Source: Dyella sedimenti
Lineage (GTDB): Bacteria; Pseudomonadota; Gammaproteobacteria; Xanthomonadales; Rhodanobacteraceae
DNA length: 64,000 bases
Reading direction: 5' to 3'
Assembly (NCBI RefSeq): GCF_022760995.1
Contig: NZ_JAKWJO010000008.1
Span: 124,001-188,000, forward strand
Part shown: positions 44,440 through 53,685 of the stretch, piece by piece
How positions within the stretch are numbered: position 1 is the first letter of the stretch
Layout of the letters: each line of letters opens with the position of its first letter
Translations under genes and position numbers: made by a program
Notes under the pieces: generated by a model
Told to the model about the DNA's origin: nothing
The model's input: only the letters and a program-made list of their open reading frames with translations
Database searches by the model: none

Positions 44440-45633
44440 ATGAACGAGCGCATGCCCTTCGTCATCTATGTCTTCGCGCTCTGCGCGTTTGCCCTGGGCT
44501 TCACCGAGTTCGTCACCATCGGCCTGGTGTCCACCATTTCCTCTGACCTGCATGCCAGTGTCAGCCAGGTCGGCACGGCGGTCACGGCCTATGCGCTGGG
44601 CGCGGTGATCGGCGCACCCGGCCTGACGGCGCTAGCCACGCGCTGGCCGCGCAAGCGGCTGCTGCTGGTGGCGATGGCGCTGTTCACGCTGGGCAACGCG
44701 GTGGTCAGCCTGTCCGATGCGCTGACGCCCATGCTGATTGCCCGCTTCGCCTCGGGGCTGGGGCATGGCGTGTTCCTGGCCGTGGCGTCCAGCGTCGCCA
44801 CCCAACTGGCGGGACGGCATCGTGCCGGTGCGGCGGTGGCGGTGGTGTTCGGCGGCCTGACGTTGGCCCTGGCGCTGGGTGTGCCGCTGGGCACCTACCT
44901 GGGCAGCGTGTTGAGCTGGCAGGTCATCTTCATGGCCGTGGCCGCGAGCGGCGCTATCGGCTTCCTGGGCCTGCTGGCGCTGATGCCGACGGATCGCAAC
45001 GATGGCTCGGCGCAGGCCAATGCGATGGATGGCCTGAAAGCCATGTTCAACCCGCGCCTGCTGGCCGGGGCCGGCATCACCGTGCTGGCCTATGCGGGGT
45101 CGTTCGCGCTTTACACCTACATCTCGCCCATTCTGTTGCAGGTCACGCACGTCACCGAGAGCACGGCCAGCCTGTTGATGCTGGGCTATGGCGTGATGGC
45201 GGCCATCGGCAACGTGTGGGGCGGACGGCTCACCGACCGCAAGGGGGCGGATGCAGCCGTGATGACCGTGCTGGTCGGCCTGACGGTGGTGCTGCTGGCG
45301 ATCTGGCTGTCGGCATCATCCCTGCCGCTGATGGTGTTGTTGACCGGCGTGCTGGGCGCGCTGACCTATGCGGCAGTGCCGGCCTTGCAGGCGCGGGTGA
45401 TCGGCCTGTCGCACCTGCATGCGCCGCAGGCACCGGCGGTCGCCGCCGGGCTGAACATCGCTGGTTTCAATGGCGGTATCGCGCTGGGTTCGCTGCTGGG
45501 CGGCGCCAGCCTGGAGGCGATGGGCCTGACCAGCACGGCGTGGGTCGGCGCTGTTGCCGTGGGGTTGGGGATCGTCTGGATGTTGTGGCAGATGCGGCGC
45601 CCCGCCTTCCTGGCCGCAAGGCTTCAAGGGTAG
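44440..45633 (+). CDS. MFS transporter (DHA1 family)
   Basis: A 397-residue 12-helix transporter: TM1 FVIYVFALCAFALGFTEFVT, motif A region ALATRWPRKRLLL, motif C VVFGGLTLALALGVPLGTYL. The family exports drugs, sugars or purine analogues by proton exchange; substrate unknown. Complete at both ends, in contrast to the MFS copy at 41570. Confidence 0.88.
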   Translation: MNERMPFVIYVFALCAFALGFTEFVTIGLVSTISSDLHASVSQVGTAVTAYALGAVIGAPGLTALATRWPRKRLLLVAMALFTLGNAVVSLSDALTPMLIARFASGLGHGVFLAVASSVATQLAGRHRAGAAVAVVFGGLTLALALGVPLGTYLGSVLSWQVIFMAVAASGAIGFLGLLALMPTDRNDGSAQANAMDGLKAMFNPRLLAGAGITVLAYAGSFALYTYISPILLQVTHVTESTASLLMLGYGVMAAIGNVWGGRLTDRKGADAAVMTVLVGLTVVLLAIWLSASSLPLMVLLTGVLGALTYAAVPALQARVIGLSHLHAPQAPAVAAGLNIAGFNGGIALGSLLGGASLEAMGLTSTAWVGAVAVGLGIVWMLWQMRRPAFLAARLQG

Positions 45634-45640
45634 GTGCGTC

Positions 45641-45738
45641 ATGGAGCTACGGCATCTGCGCTGCTTCCTGGCTGTTGCCGAAGAACTCCACTTCGCACGC
45701 GCGGCGGAGAAGCTGCATGTCGAGCAGTTGCCGCCGTT
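45641..45738 (+). pseudogene. LysR 5' stub, copy 1
   Basis: The first 30-32 codons of a LysR gene, MELRHLRCFLAVAEELHFAR and AAEKLHVEQ, then the homology stops abruptly and runs into the 3' end of the opposite-strand regulator. Only the first helices of the HTH remain. It starts 7 bp after the MFS stop. Confidence 0.85.
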
Positions 45739-45742
45739 CCGA

Positions 45743-46546
45743 TCAGCGATCAGATGCACTACCTTCCTGCTGCCGCGCATAGACCACCAGCCGCAGGTGC
45801 CGGTCTTCGTCAACGGTCAGCGAGGTGTGCTCGAACGGCTCGGCCTGACCCTCGACCACCAACTGGCGTACCCCGTTGCAGGGCGCATGCACGTCATGCG
45901 TCCGCCACCACGCCTTGAACTCCGGCGACACCCGTTCCAGCTCGTCCACCAGCTTGTGAATGTCGGCTTCCTGCGTGGCGCGGGCGAAGTCGCGGCGGAA
46001 GCTGGAGAGCATCAGCGGGGCTTGTGCTTCCCATTCGTGGAAACAGGCACGCAGGGTGGAATCGGTGAACAGCAGCCAGAGCAGGTTGCGCCGCTCAGGC
46101 GTATGCGTGTCGAAGCCGAACAGCGCATCGGCCGGCGCGTTGAAGCCCAGCACGTCCCAACGCAGGTTGAGCACGAAGGCCGGGTGCGACAGGTCGTGCA
46201 TCAGGCGCCGCACCAGTGGCGGCAGCACGCACCACGTCTTGCCCGGCTCGGCGGGCGGTCGTTCGTGGGCCAGCAGGAACAGGTGGCGGCGCTCGGCGGC
46301 ATCCAGTTTCAGCACCCGCGCCAAGTTGTCCAGAAAGGTGGCCGACACGCCAATGTCGCGCCCCTGTTCCAGCCATGTGTACCAAGTCAGGCCGACCCCG
46401 GCGAGCGCGGCGACTTCCTCGCGCCGCAGCCCTGGCGTGCGGCGGCGGCCACCGCTGGGCAGGCCCAGGTCGGCAGGCGACAGGCGCTCGCGGTGCGCGC
46501 GCAGGAAGGCCGCCAGATCGGCGCGGGTTCGCTCCAGGGTTCGCAT
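45743..46546 (-). CDS. Helix-turn-helix regulator of the MmyB-like type
   Basis: A 267-residue regulator: N-terminal XRE HTH with the signature RRRTPGLRREEVAALAGVGL and TWYTWLEQGRDIGVS, then an MmyB-like ligand-binding (PAS-like) domain (FVLNLRWDVLGFNAPADALF). It is divergent from the MFS gene at 46615 across a 68-bp AT-rich region and probably represses it. Its stop lies 5 bp from the breakpoint of the LysR stub, so the segment boundary is at its 3' end. Confidence 0.88.
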   Translation of the reverse strand: MRTLERTRADLAAFLRAHRERLSPADLGLPSGGRRRTPGLRREEVAALAGVGLTWYTWLEQGRDIGVSATFLDNLARVLKLDAAERRHLFLLAHERPPAEPGKTWCVLPPLVRRLMHDLSHPAFVLNLRWDVLGFNAPADALFGFDTHTPERRNLLWLLFTDSTLRACFHEWEAQAPLMLSSFRRDFARATQEADIHKLVDELERVSPEFKAWWRTHDVHAPCNGVRQLVVEGQAEPFEHTSLTVDEDRHLRLVVYARQQEGSASDR

Positions 46547-46614
46547 GGCTTATCTCATTGCTTTCAGTAATAGCATAAATGGTTAAATTGTAATTGTTTA
46601 AAAGGAATTTGAGA

Positions 46615-48099
46615 ATGATCGCGTCTTTACCCTGGATACGCAAGATGAACTCGAATTCCTGCCTTGCGACGCCGCCTGCGCGCGCCGTCAGCGGCCCGCC
46701 GTGGCTCGGTTTGTCCGTGCTGCTGCTGGCCGGTTTCGTCACGATCTTTGACCTGTTCGTGGTCAACGTCGCCATTCCCAGCATGCAGGCCGGGCTGGGC
46801 GCGAGCTTCGCGCAGATCGGCTTCATCGTGGCCGGCTACGAGCTGGCTTTTGGCGTGCTGCTGATTACCGGAGGGCGGCTGGGCGACCTGTTCGGGCGAC
46901 GGCGCCTGTTCGTCGTCGGCATGGCGGGCTTCACGCTGGCCTCGGCCTTGTGCGGGCTGGCGCCCAGCGCCGGCTTCCTGATCGGCGCGCGGGTGTTGCA
47001 GGGGCTGGCCGCCGCCTTGCTGTTCCCCCAGGTCTATGCGTCCATCCGCGTCAACTTCGACGGCGACGACAGCCGCCATGCTTTCGGCCTGCTGGGGATG
47101 ACGCTGGGCCTGGCCGCCATCGCCGGGCAGGTGCTGGGCGGCTGGCTGGTGCATGCCGACCTGTTCGGGCTGGGCTGGCGCAGCATCTTTCTCATCAACG
47201 TGCCCATCGGGCTGTTCGCGATCGCGTCGGCGCGCCACATCCCCGAATCCCGCGCACCGCAGCGCCCGGCACTGGACTGGACGGGCGTGGCACTGGTCAG
47301 CGCCGGGCTGGCGTTACTGCTGGTGCCGCTGATCGAGGGGCCGGGCCAAGGCTGGCCGGCCTGGAGCGTGGGATCGCTGGGTGTGGCGGCGGCGCTGCTT
47401 GCGCTGTTCTACCGGCAGCAGGAACAACGGCGTATGGCGGGCGGCTTGCCACTGGTGGACATGCGCCTGCTGGCCCAGCGCCGCTTCGCGCTGGGCGCGG
47501 TGCTGGTGCTGCTGGTCTATTCCACGTCCAGTTCCTTCTTCCTCTGCTTCGCTCTGTTGGTACAGACCGGACTGGGGCTTGACCCCTTCGCAGCGGGCAG
47601 CATCTTCGCGCCGTGCAGCGCGGGCTTCGTGATGGCATCGCTGGCCGCACCGCGGCTGGTGGCGCGCTGGGGAGCGCGGGCCATCGTCGCGGGTGCGCTG
47701 GTCTATGCGGCTTCCATCGGGCTATTGATTGCACAGGTGCAGATCGCGGGCGCGGTGCTGGTGCCCGCGCGGCTGATTCCCGTGTTGGTCGTGGTAGGCG
47801 CGGGTCAGGGTTTCATCATGACCCCGCTGCTGAATCTGGTGCTTGGTTTTGTCGATGAAGCGCAGGCCGGCATGGCGTCGGGTGTGATCTCGACCGTGCA
47901 GCAGGTCGGCGCAGCGTTGGGCGTGGCCGTGGTCGGCATCCTGTTCGCAGCGGCGCTGGCTGCCGATGAAGGCGTGGCCGCACAGGCTGGCCAGTACGCA
48001 TCGGCCTTTGTGGCCGGCATGCTCTACAACCTGGGCGCGGCCCTGATCGTTTGCGTGCTGTTGCTGATGCTGGCGAGAACGCAGCGGTCTGCGGACTGA
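46615..48099 (+). CDS. MFS transporter (DHA2/EmrB-QacA type, 14 helices)
   Basis: A 494-residue transporter: FVTIFDLFVVNVAIPSMQ in TM1, GGRLGDLFGRRRLF as motif A, LFPQVYASIRVNF after it, and about 14 hydrophobic segments. The family exports drugs and biocides with protons. AAGGA lies 8 nt before the chosen ATG. Control by the divergent MmyB-like regulator is likely from layout. Confidence 0.88.
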   Translation: MIASLPWIRKMNSNSCLATPPARAVSGPPWLGLSVLLLAGFVTIFDLFVVNVAIPSMQAGLGASFAQIGFIVAGYELAFGVLLITGGRLGDLFGRRRLFVVGMAGFTLASALCGLAPSAGFLIGARVLQGLAAALLFPQVYASIRVNFDGDDSRHAFGLLGMTLGLAAIAGQVLGGWLVHADLFGLGWRSIFLINVPIGLFAIASARHIPESRAPQRPALDWTGVALVSAGLALLLVPLIEGPGQGWPAWSVGSLGVAAALLALFYRQQEQRRMAGGLPLVDMRLLAQRRFALGAVLVLLVYSTSSSFFLCFALLVQTGLGLDPFAAGSIFAPCSAGFVMASLAAPRLVARWGARAIVAGALVYAASIGLLIAQVQIAGAVLVPARLIPVLVVVGAGQGFIMTPLLNLVLGFVDEAQAGMASGVISTVQQVGAALGVAVVGILFAAALAADEGVAAQAGQYASAFVAGMLYNLGAALIVCVLLLMLARTQRSAD

Positions 48100-48115
48100 T
48101 AAAGGGAGGCATGCG

Positions 48116-48190
48116 ATGGATTTCCGGCATCCGCGTTACTTTCTGGCCGTTGCCGAGGAATCCCCCTTCGCCCGTGCAGCGGAGAGATGA
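48116..48190 (+). pseudogene. LysR 5' stub, copy 2
   Basis: MDFRHPRYFLAVAEESPFAR-AAER followed by TGA: 24 residues of a LysR N-terminus with a good ribosome binding site (AAAGGGAGG), breaking at nearly the same codon as the stub at 45641. The backbone resumes within 50 bp. Confidence 0.83.
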
Positions 48191-48240
48191 ACGACACCTA
48201 GTCCTTTCTGCCATGTACGGTTAGGGAAATGGACGGCCAA

Positions 48241-48990
48241 CTAAAGGTACTTCTTGAAGCTGCCCGCAGTCAGGCTCACGGCCAGTCCCAGCAAGGCGGC
48301 GCTCGGCAACAGGATCAGCAATGGATGCACCGAGATCGGCAGTGCCAGGTATGTGATCCACGGCAGCACGGCCAGGGGCATAAGGCTGGCTTTCGCGCGG
48401 TGGTAGATGAACCCGGATTCGCGGCCCGCGCCGAACCTGCGCACGTCGCGTCGCACCAGACCATCAATCAGACCGACGAAAGCGGCCGTGAAGATCAGCG
48501 GCAGCGTGAGCACCAGGACCAGCAGGCGCACTAGGAAGGTCAGCGTCGTGAAGGCCGCGGCGATCAGGTAGCTTTCGGCCCAGACATAGACTTGGCTGAT
48601 GTAGTAGCGGAAGTTGCGCGCCTGCTCGTGGCTGGGCGCGCGGACGCGCTCGGCGGTCTGGCTCATGCGCGCCAGCAGCCCGGAGCGAACAAACACCCAT
48701 TCGTAGCCTGTATCCACCAACTCGTGCGCTGTGCGCCCCGGCTCCTGCACGACCACGCTGCGCGTGAAGTGGCTGGACAGGTGTCCAAGCTCGTACTGCA
48801 ACATCTGCTGGGAATGGCGCCAGCCCTGGTCCTTCCAGAACAGGTGCATGCCGACGCACTCCACCACGATCGAGAACAGCAGCGAGCCGATCAGCACTCC
48901 AAGCAAGCGAAACGGCAAGGTGACGGTGCCGACGATCAGGCCCTGGCGCTGGTTCTGCTCCCGCTGCGCGGTCGATGCGGCGTCCTTCAT
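48241..48990 (-). CDS. TIGR03747 family ICE membrane protein
   Basis: A 249-residue integral membrane protein with helices at LLGVLIGSLLFSIVVECVGM, FLVRLLVLVLTLPLIFTAAF and near the C-terminus (LILLPSAALLGLAVSLTAG). It follows traD with a 4-bp overlap, the usual order. It is the last gene of the pilL-traD operon; cargo 2 begins just beyond its stop. Confidence 0.9.
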   Translation of the reverse strand: MKDAASTAQREQNQRQGLIVGTVTLPFRLLGVLIGSLLFSIVVECVGMHLFWKDQGWRHSQQMLQYELGHLSSHFTRSVVVQEPGRTAHELVDTGYEWVFVRSGLLARMSQTAERVRAPSHEQARNFRYYISQVYVWAESYLIAAAFTTLTFLVRLLVLVLTLPLIFTAAFVGLIDGLVRRDVRRFGAGRESGFIYHRAKASLMPLAVLPWITYLALPISVHPLLILLPSAALLGLAVSLTAGSFKKYL

Positions 48991-51176
48991 GGCGCGGCCT
49001 CGTCGGCACTGTGGTCGGTGGCGGTGGCCACCGCAGCAGACTCGGCTGGAGCCGCATCATCCAGCAGGTCATCGGGCAAGGCCGCATCCTGCAAGGCCGG
49101 GGAACTGGTGAACTCCCACCACTGCGTAGCCTCGCTGTAGCTCTGGCGCATGTACCCCGCCAGTTGTTGCAGGTCCGCCGGCATCACTTCATCCGGGTCT
49201 GGTATCGGCAGCGGCATGCGAACCTTCCAAAGCTGGCCGCCCTGCAGCAGCGCGAAGCACTGGCCTTTGGGCAGGCCGACTACGTGCGATGGCTCGATCA
49301 TCGGCACGCTGGACATGCTGATGCGGTCCTGGGTGTTCGACGTGAAATCCGTCGCGCCGCGGATGTCCGAACTGTCGGTTGCCCCTGAGACGATGGTAGT
49401 GGTATAGACCTCGACCTTCGGCAACTGCCGCGTCAGCAGTTCGGCGGTGGCCGTCTCGCGCACGCGCAGCATGAACAGGTTGTTGAAGTTGCCGATCACC
49501 TGGCCAGCTTTCGCGCGGTTGCCGATGCGGGCCTCGATGTCCGAGAGGGTCTGCGTGTACGCGGTGACTTGCAGCCCGGCGCCGCCGCCTTTGTTGATAA
49601 GCGGCACGAATTCGTCGCCCATGAGTTCATTGAATTCATCCGCATGGACGTTGATCGGCACGCGCGCGCCAGCAGAGGCGTCCGGCAGGCCATCGTCGAT
49701 CCCGTGCTTGTAGATATGGCCTGCCACCGAAACCAGGTCGGAGAACATGGAGTTCCCGACCGCTGCGGCAACCTCGGCGTCGGACAGCGCGTCCAGTCCC
49801 ACATAGACGATGGCGCGCTTCCTGATGACTTGCATCCAATCGAAGATCGGGCGCGGGTCGGCCAGGTCGGAATAGTTCGGTGCCAGGAGCTGCGCGATCT
49901 TGCCGCTCGTGAGCTTTTCCAACAACGGCAGCAATGACGCGACGATCTTGTCGAAGTAGGTCTTGTCGTACCGAACTGCCGAGCGCAGTCCGTCGAGCAC
50001 CGGGTCGTAGTTGCGCGCCTGGGAGAGATACTGCTCCAGCGCAACCACGCGCTTCTCGCGCCCTATCATGTTGCGCGGAATGTTCTTCTCGTTGAGCTTG
50101 GCCTCGATCTGGACGATCACCTCCCAGGCCTTGGGCTCGGTCTTGGCGAAGTAGTGCTGGGCGTACTCGATAAACAGCGCGTCGATGTTGATGACGTGCC
50201 GCTGAATCAGCATGTAGTCCGGGCGCTGTCCCAGTTCCACTAGGGCACGGGCAATGATGTTGACGAAGCGCCACGCGAACTCCCTGAAGGCCGCGCTATT
50301 GCCTTCACCGGAGAGTTGCCCTGCGATACGGGTGGCGACTTCCGAGATGCGACCGAATCGGCCCACCGCGTTGTAGCGGGCGCTGATCTCCGGCCAGCCC
50401 AAGTGAAAGATGTAAAACTCGCCTTCACGGCCCGCGCGCTTGGCCTCGACATACATGCGCTTCAAGAGGTCCGCATCCCCTTTGGGGTCGATGACGATCA
50501 CGACTTCGTGCTCGCCGGCAGCGCTCTTGCGGCGGATGTCCTGGGTCACGAACAACTCGGCTAGTCGCGTCTTGCCCACGCGCGTGGTGCCCAGCACCAG
50601 TGAGTGCCCGACACGCTCGCCGAGCGGTAGGCTGACGTCCACTTCGTCCGGTTCGATGCCGTGCAGGCGTGGCAGGCCGCCCACAGACGGCAGCGGACGC
50701 ACCGGGTTGAAAGGCACATCCCAGCCCGTGAGCGTGGACAGCCGGGATAGCGGGAACGGCGCGAACTCCAGCCGCTCCTCCAGTCGCCGTGCCAGCCGGT
50801 AGGCAGGCGTCGGCTCGACGTATCGGCGGAACTCCGGCCGGTACGTCTGCATCAGCCTATGGGTGTGTTTTTGTTCCCACAGGAACCCGCGCCCGATGAA
50901 AAGCCGCTGCTGGCTGACGGGCACGTCCTTGCTCGTCATCACGTAGCGCGACAGGCGGCGGATGTTGCGTCGGTAGCGAAGGATCACGCGGGCATCGCGG
51001 TAGCGGATCGCGCCATAGGCGCCAAACGCCAAGGCGCTGCCGACGCCCATGGCCGGGCTCAGCGCGAGCGACCATGGGGCCACCAGGGACAGAAACGCGG
51101 CGCCTGCACACGCTGCGACGGTGTATAGCTCCACCGCTGGGCGTAGCAGAACCTCGACCGGCTGTTTCCCCGACAT
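48987..51176 (-). CDS. traD: Type IV coupling protein TraD (TIGR03743)
   Basis: A 729-residue coupling ATPase that hands the relaxase-DNA complex to the secretion channel. Two N-terminal helices (VAACAGAAFLSLVAPWSLAL and the next hydrophobic segment), Walker A VLGTTRVGKTRLAELF (about residue 195), Walker B EVVIVIDPKGDADLL (about 227), and an acidic C-terminal tail (DATDHSADEAAP-type) that may contact the relaxosome. Confidence 0.94.
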   Translation of the reverse strand: MSGKQPVEVLLRPAVELYTVAACAGAAFLSLVAPWSLALSPAMGVGSALAFGAYGAIRYRDARVILRYRRNIRRLSRYVMTSKDVPVSQQRLFIGRGFLWEQKHTHRLMQTYRPEFRRYVEPTPAYRLARRLEERLEFAPFPLSRLSTLTGWDVPFNPVRPLPSVGGLPRLHGIEPDEVDVSLPLGERVGHSLVLGTTRVGKTRLAELFVTQDIRRKSAAGEHEVVIVIDPKGDADLLKRMYVEAKRAGREGEFYIFHLGWPEISARYNAVGRFGRISEVATRIAGQLSGEGNSAAFREFAWRFVNIIARALVELGQRPDYMLIQRHVINIDALFIEYAQHYFAKTEPKAWEVIVQIEAKLNEKNIPRNMIGREKRVVALEQYLSQARNYDPVLDGLRSAVRYDKTYFDKIVASLLPLLEKLTSGKIAQLLAPNYSDLADPRPIFDWMQVIRKRAIVYVGLDALSDAEVAAAVGNSMFSDLVSVAGHIYKHGIDDGLPDASAGARVPINVHADEFNELMGDEFVPLINKGGGAGLQVTAYTQTLSDIEARIGNRAKAGQVIGNFNNLFMLRVRETATAELLTRQLPKVEVYTTTIVSGATDSSDIRGATDFTSNTQDRISMSSVPMIEPSHVVGLPKGQCFALLQGGQLWKVRMPLPIPDPDEVMPADLQQLAGYMRQSYSEATQWWEFTSSPALQDAALPDDLLDDAAPAESAAVATATDHSADEAAP

Positions 51177-51180
51177 GGTT

Positions 51181-51720
51181 TCATTGCTCGATGCCGGTGG
51201 CCGTGATCAGCGCCGGGTAGTGCCGCAGGCCCAGGCGATCGGCCAGGTCGTCTCCGGCTACGGGCGCGAGTGGCACGCCCGGCACCAGGGCACGCAGCCG
51301 TGCCAGCCCCTGCGCGGTCTCGACGTTGACCACCAAGCCGACCGCGCCGCGTTCGCGCAAAGCAGCGCCGCGGCGCTGCAACCAGGCCCGGGAGGCGTCG
51401 TCGTCGCCGATGACCACGAACGGCCGCAGGCCAGGCGCTTCGATCACGCGCCGCGCGACGGTGCCGGGCGTGAGCTTGGCGCTGCGCACCGGCAGCATCG
51501 CTGCCTCGTCCGCGGGTGTGGCGGGAACCTGGGGCGTCGGAATGGGCGGCCGGGCCGGGACATCGGCGCGCGGCTGGAGGTTGAGCGCCTCGTAGTACGG
51601 CAGCGCCGACGTGCCACCGCGATCTTCGACCACGATCAGCGGATCGCCGGCACGCGCTGCCAGCGGCAGACCTGCCAGCAGCACAAGCAGGCCCCGCAAG
51701 GCCAGATGGGATTTCGTCAT
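51181..51720 (-). CDS. TIGR03765 family ICE protein
   Basis: A 179-residue exported protein: signal peptide LALRGLLVLLAGLPLAARAG, the opening DPLIVVEDRGGTSALPYYEA, and a C-terminal domain (VPLAPVAGDDLADRLGLRHY PALIT-type) that resembles a thioredoxin-like end. Function unknown; conserved between the transglycosylase and traD. Its ATG overlaps... no base of traD; the gap is 4 bp. Confidence 0.87.
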   Translation of the reverse strand: MTKSHLALRGLLVLLAGLPLAARAGDPLIVVEDRGGTSALPYYEALNLQPRADVPARPPIPTPQVPATPADEAAMLPVRSAKLTPGTVARRVIEAPGLRPFVVIGDDDASRAWLQRRGAALRERGAVGLVVNVETAQGLARLRALVPGVPLAPVAGDDLADRLGLRHYPALITATGIEQ

Positions 51721-52322
51721 GGGGAAGTCTCCTGGCGCGCGGCGAGCACCGCGGCGTTTGGACGTGCGCCCTGCACACGCGCGAGATGGCGCGACACGCT
51801 GCGCCGGTAGCGGGCGGCGGGCTCGCCGCCCGCAGGACGGTGGTAGCGGCCGATCGCGAGCAGCCAGTCTTCGCCGGACGTGTGCTGCTCCTTCAGGATT
51901 TCAGCGGCGATGGCGAGGTTGCGATACGGGTCCAGCAGGTCACACGCGCTGGTGAAACGGTGCTTGTGGTAGCCGAGGTTGATCTGGCCCAGGCCTGCAT
52001 CGATGCGCGTGTGGGGCGTGGCGCGCATCGCCTGTTGCAAGCCCGAGCAGGCATCGGCGCGCGTGGCGAAGCGGCGCGACTGGCCGGCGACATTGAGGGA
52101 CCACGGCCACGGGACGATGCGCCCGTTGCGTCGAACTCCGCTCTCCTGCAAGGCCACGGCGTAGAGCACGGTCGAGGGGATGCCCGCCCGCTGGGCGGCG
52201 AGCTGGTAGGCAGGTGGCGGAATCTCCTGGGCATGGACGGCGCAGGCGCACAGGCCGGTAGCGAGCACCAGTGCGCGCAAGAGCTGCGAGACGGAGGTGG
52301 CCGCTACGGCTGGCGCTGCCAT
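51717..52322 (-). CDS. Lytic transglycosylase (SLT domain)
   Basis: A 201-residue exported enzyme: N-terminal signal (LRALVLATGLCACAVHAQEI), then the SLT fold with catalytic Glu in LYAVALQESGV (about residue 57), GLGQINLGYHKHRF and the DPYRNLAIAAEIL helix. It would cut peptidoglycan to let the secretion channel through. Overlaps the genes on both sides (4 bp downstream, 19 bp upstream). Confidence 0.92.
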   Translation of the reverse strand: MAAPAVAATSVSQLLRALVLATGLCACAVHAQEIPPPAYQLAAQRAGIPSTVLYAVALQESGVRRNGRIVPWPWSLNVAGQSRRFATRADACSGLQQAMRATPHTRIDAGLGQINLGYHKHRFTSACDLLDPYRNLAIAAEILKEQHTSGEDWLLAIGRYHRPAGGEPAARYRRSVSRHLARVQGARPNAAVLAARQETSP

Positions 52323-53029
52323 TGGCCGTTCACCTCGCGCACAGCCGCGGGCAAGTCACCGGGCAGGCCCAGCGACAGCCAGCGGCCGCCGTCGTGGTTG
52401 AGGGTAATGCTGCCGCTGCGCACGCGCGCCGGGTCGATCTGCGCGCGCTTGGCCCAGTCGCGGATGCGTGCGTCGTCCTGGCGGCTGCCCACCATATACA
52501 GGTCGAACTCGGCACCCGAGGATTGCAGCCGCTGCACGAGCTGCCCACAGGCCGCGCAGCCGTCCTTGACGAACACCGCTATGCGACCGCTGCCGCGCGC
52601 GGTGCCGGTGCCCGGCCCGTCGTCGGGCAGGTTCACGCGCTGCATACCAGGATTCAGGCGCTGCCAGGCTTCGTCGTAGGCACGTTGGTAGGCGAGCAGC
52701 TTCTCGACGCGGCGTGCCTCGACTTGCACCTGCAGCTCTGCATAGCGCCGCCGTTCTTCGTCGGTGCGTGCTTCGATGCCTAGGGCAGACAGCGGGTCCA
52801 GGTTTGGCGAGTAGATGCCCAGTGGCCCATCCATCAGCTCGCGGTAACGCGCCCATTCCTGGGGTTGGAGGCCCCAGTTGCTTGCTACTCGGTCGTCCAG
52901 GACGCGGGCGGCCAGCGGGCGCTCCTGGCTCTGCGCATTGCGGGCGGGAGCTGTGGCTGGCTGCTGCGCCCACGCGGGCCACTGGACTGAAGCCAGCAGG
53001 AGTGCGGAAAGGATGATCGACGGCTTCAT
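52304..53029 (-). CDS. TIGR03759 family ICE protein
   Basis: A 241-residue exported protein: signal peptide IILSALLLASVQWPAWAQQ, family segment WGLQPQEWARYRELMDGPLG, a long helix, and a C-terminal thioredoxin-like part with FVKDGCAACGQLVQRLQ (CAAC). The start MKPSIIL was chosen over an extension of 31 codons that lacks a signal. Role in the transfer apparatus unknown. Confidence 0.88.
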   Translation of the reverse strand: MKPSIILSALLLASVQWPAWAQQPATAPARNAQSQERPLAARVLDDRVASNWGLQPQEWARYRELMDGPLGIYSPNLDPLSALGIEARTDEERRRYAELQVQVEARRVEKLLAYQRAYDEAWQRLNPGMQRVNLPDDGPGTGTARGSGRIAVFVKDGCAACGQLVQRLQSSGAEFDLYMVGSRQDDARIRDWAKRAQIDPARVRSGSITLNHDGGRWLSLGLPGDLPAAVREVNGQWQRQP

Positions 53030-53043
53030 GTCGTGTGCTCCGA

Positions 53044-53685
53044 TCAGGGAATCGCCACGCGACGGGTCTGGTCGCCGGCTTGGAACACCGCGGCGCTGCC
53101 ATCGATTGCCTGCAAGCGCCATGGACCGACCGCATCACCGGGCAGCAGCACCTGAAGCTGGTCGGGCGTAAAGTTCCCACTGCTCGGCACGACGGACACG
53201 CTGAGCTGGCCGGCGCGCAGTTCGGCGCCGACGATGCGGAACGGCAGTGGCGGCGGTTCAGGCTTGGCGGCGGGCTTGCTCGATGTGCGCGGCTGGGTGG
53301 GTGTTGCTGCACGCGCGGCGGTCTGGCGCGTCTTGATCTGCTCGATCTCCGCGCGCAGCGCCTGAAGGTCGTCGGCGGCTGCGTAGCTGCTCAATGTTTT
53401 CTCAACCTGGGAAGCGCGTGCTTCCAGGATTTGGCGGGTGTCTTTGAGGTCCGCCGCCGTTGCGACAGGCGGACGCTGCTGGATGGTTCCGATGGTCTCA
53501 GCCAGGGCCACCGTCTGCGCTTCGAGGCGTTGCAAACGGGAGTCGAGTCGTTCCTCGTCGGCCTGGTCGCTCATAGCCTGGTAGCCGAGGGCCACGATGA
53601 CGCTGAGACCGAGCAGCCAGAGCCAGAGCAGGCTTTGCACCACCACGGCGACAGCCGGGCGCCGCGAAGATTGGGGAGTGTTCAT
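53044..53685 (-). CDS. Bitopic ICE protein with coiled coil (PilP/PilO-like position)
   Basis: A 213-residue protein: one membrane helix (VQSLLWLWLLGLSVIVALGY), a coiled coil (about residues 40-115), a Pro/Ala/Lys linker, then a small beta domain (PFRIVGAELRAGQLSVSVVP) like the end of pilus assembly proteins. It follows pilL with an ATGA overlap. Conserved in position in PFGI-1-type elements; no firm family name. Confidence 0.75.
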   Translation of the reverse strand: MNTPQSSRRPAVAVVVQSLLWLWLLGLSVIVALGYQAMSDQADEERLDSRLQRLEAQTVALAETIGTIQQRPPVATAADLKDTRQILEARASQVEKTLSSYAAADDLQALRAEIEQIKTRQTAARAATPTQPRTSSKPAAKPEPPPLPFRIVGAELRAGQLSVSVVPSSGNFTPDQLQVLLPGDAVGPWRLQAIDGSAAVFQAGDQTRRVAIP

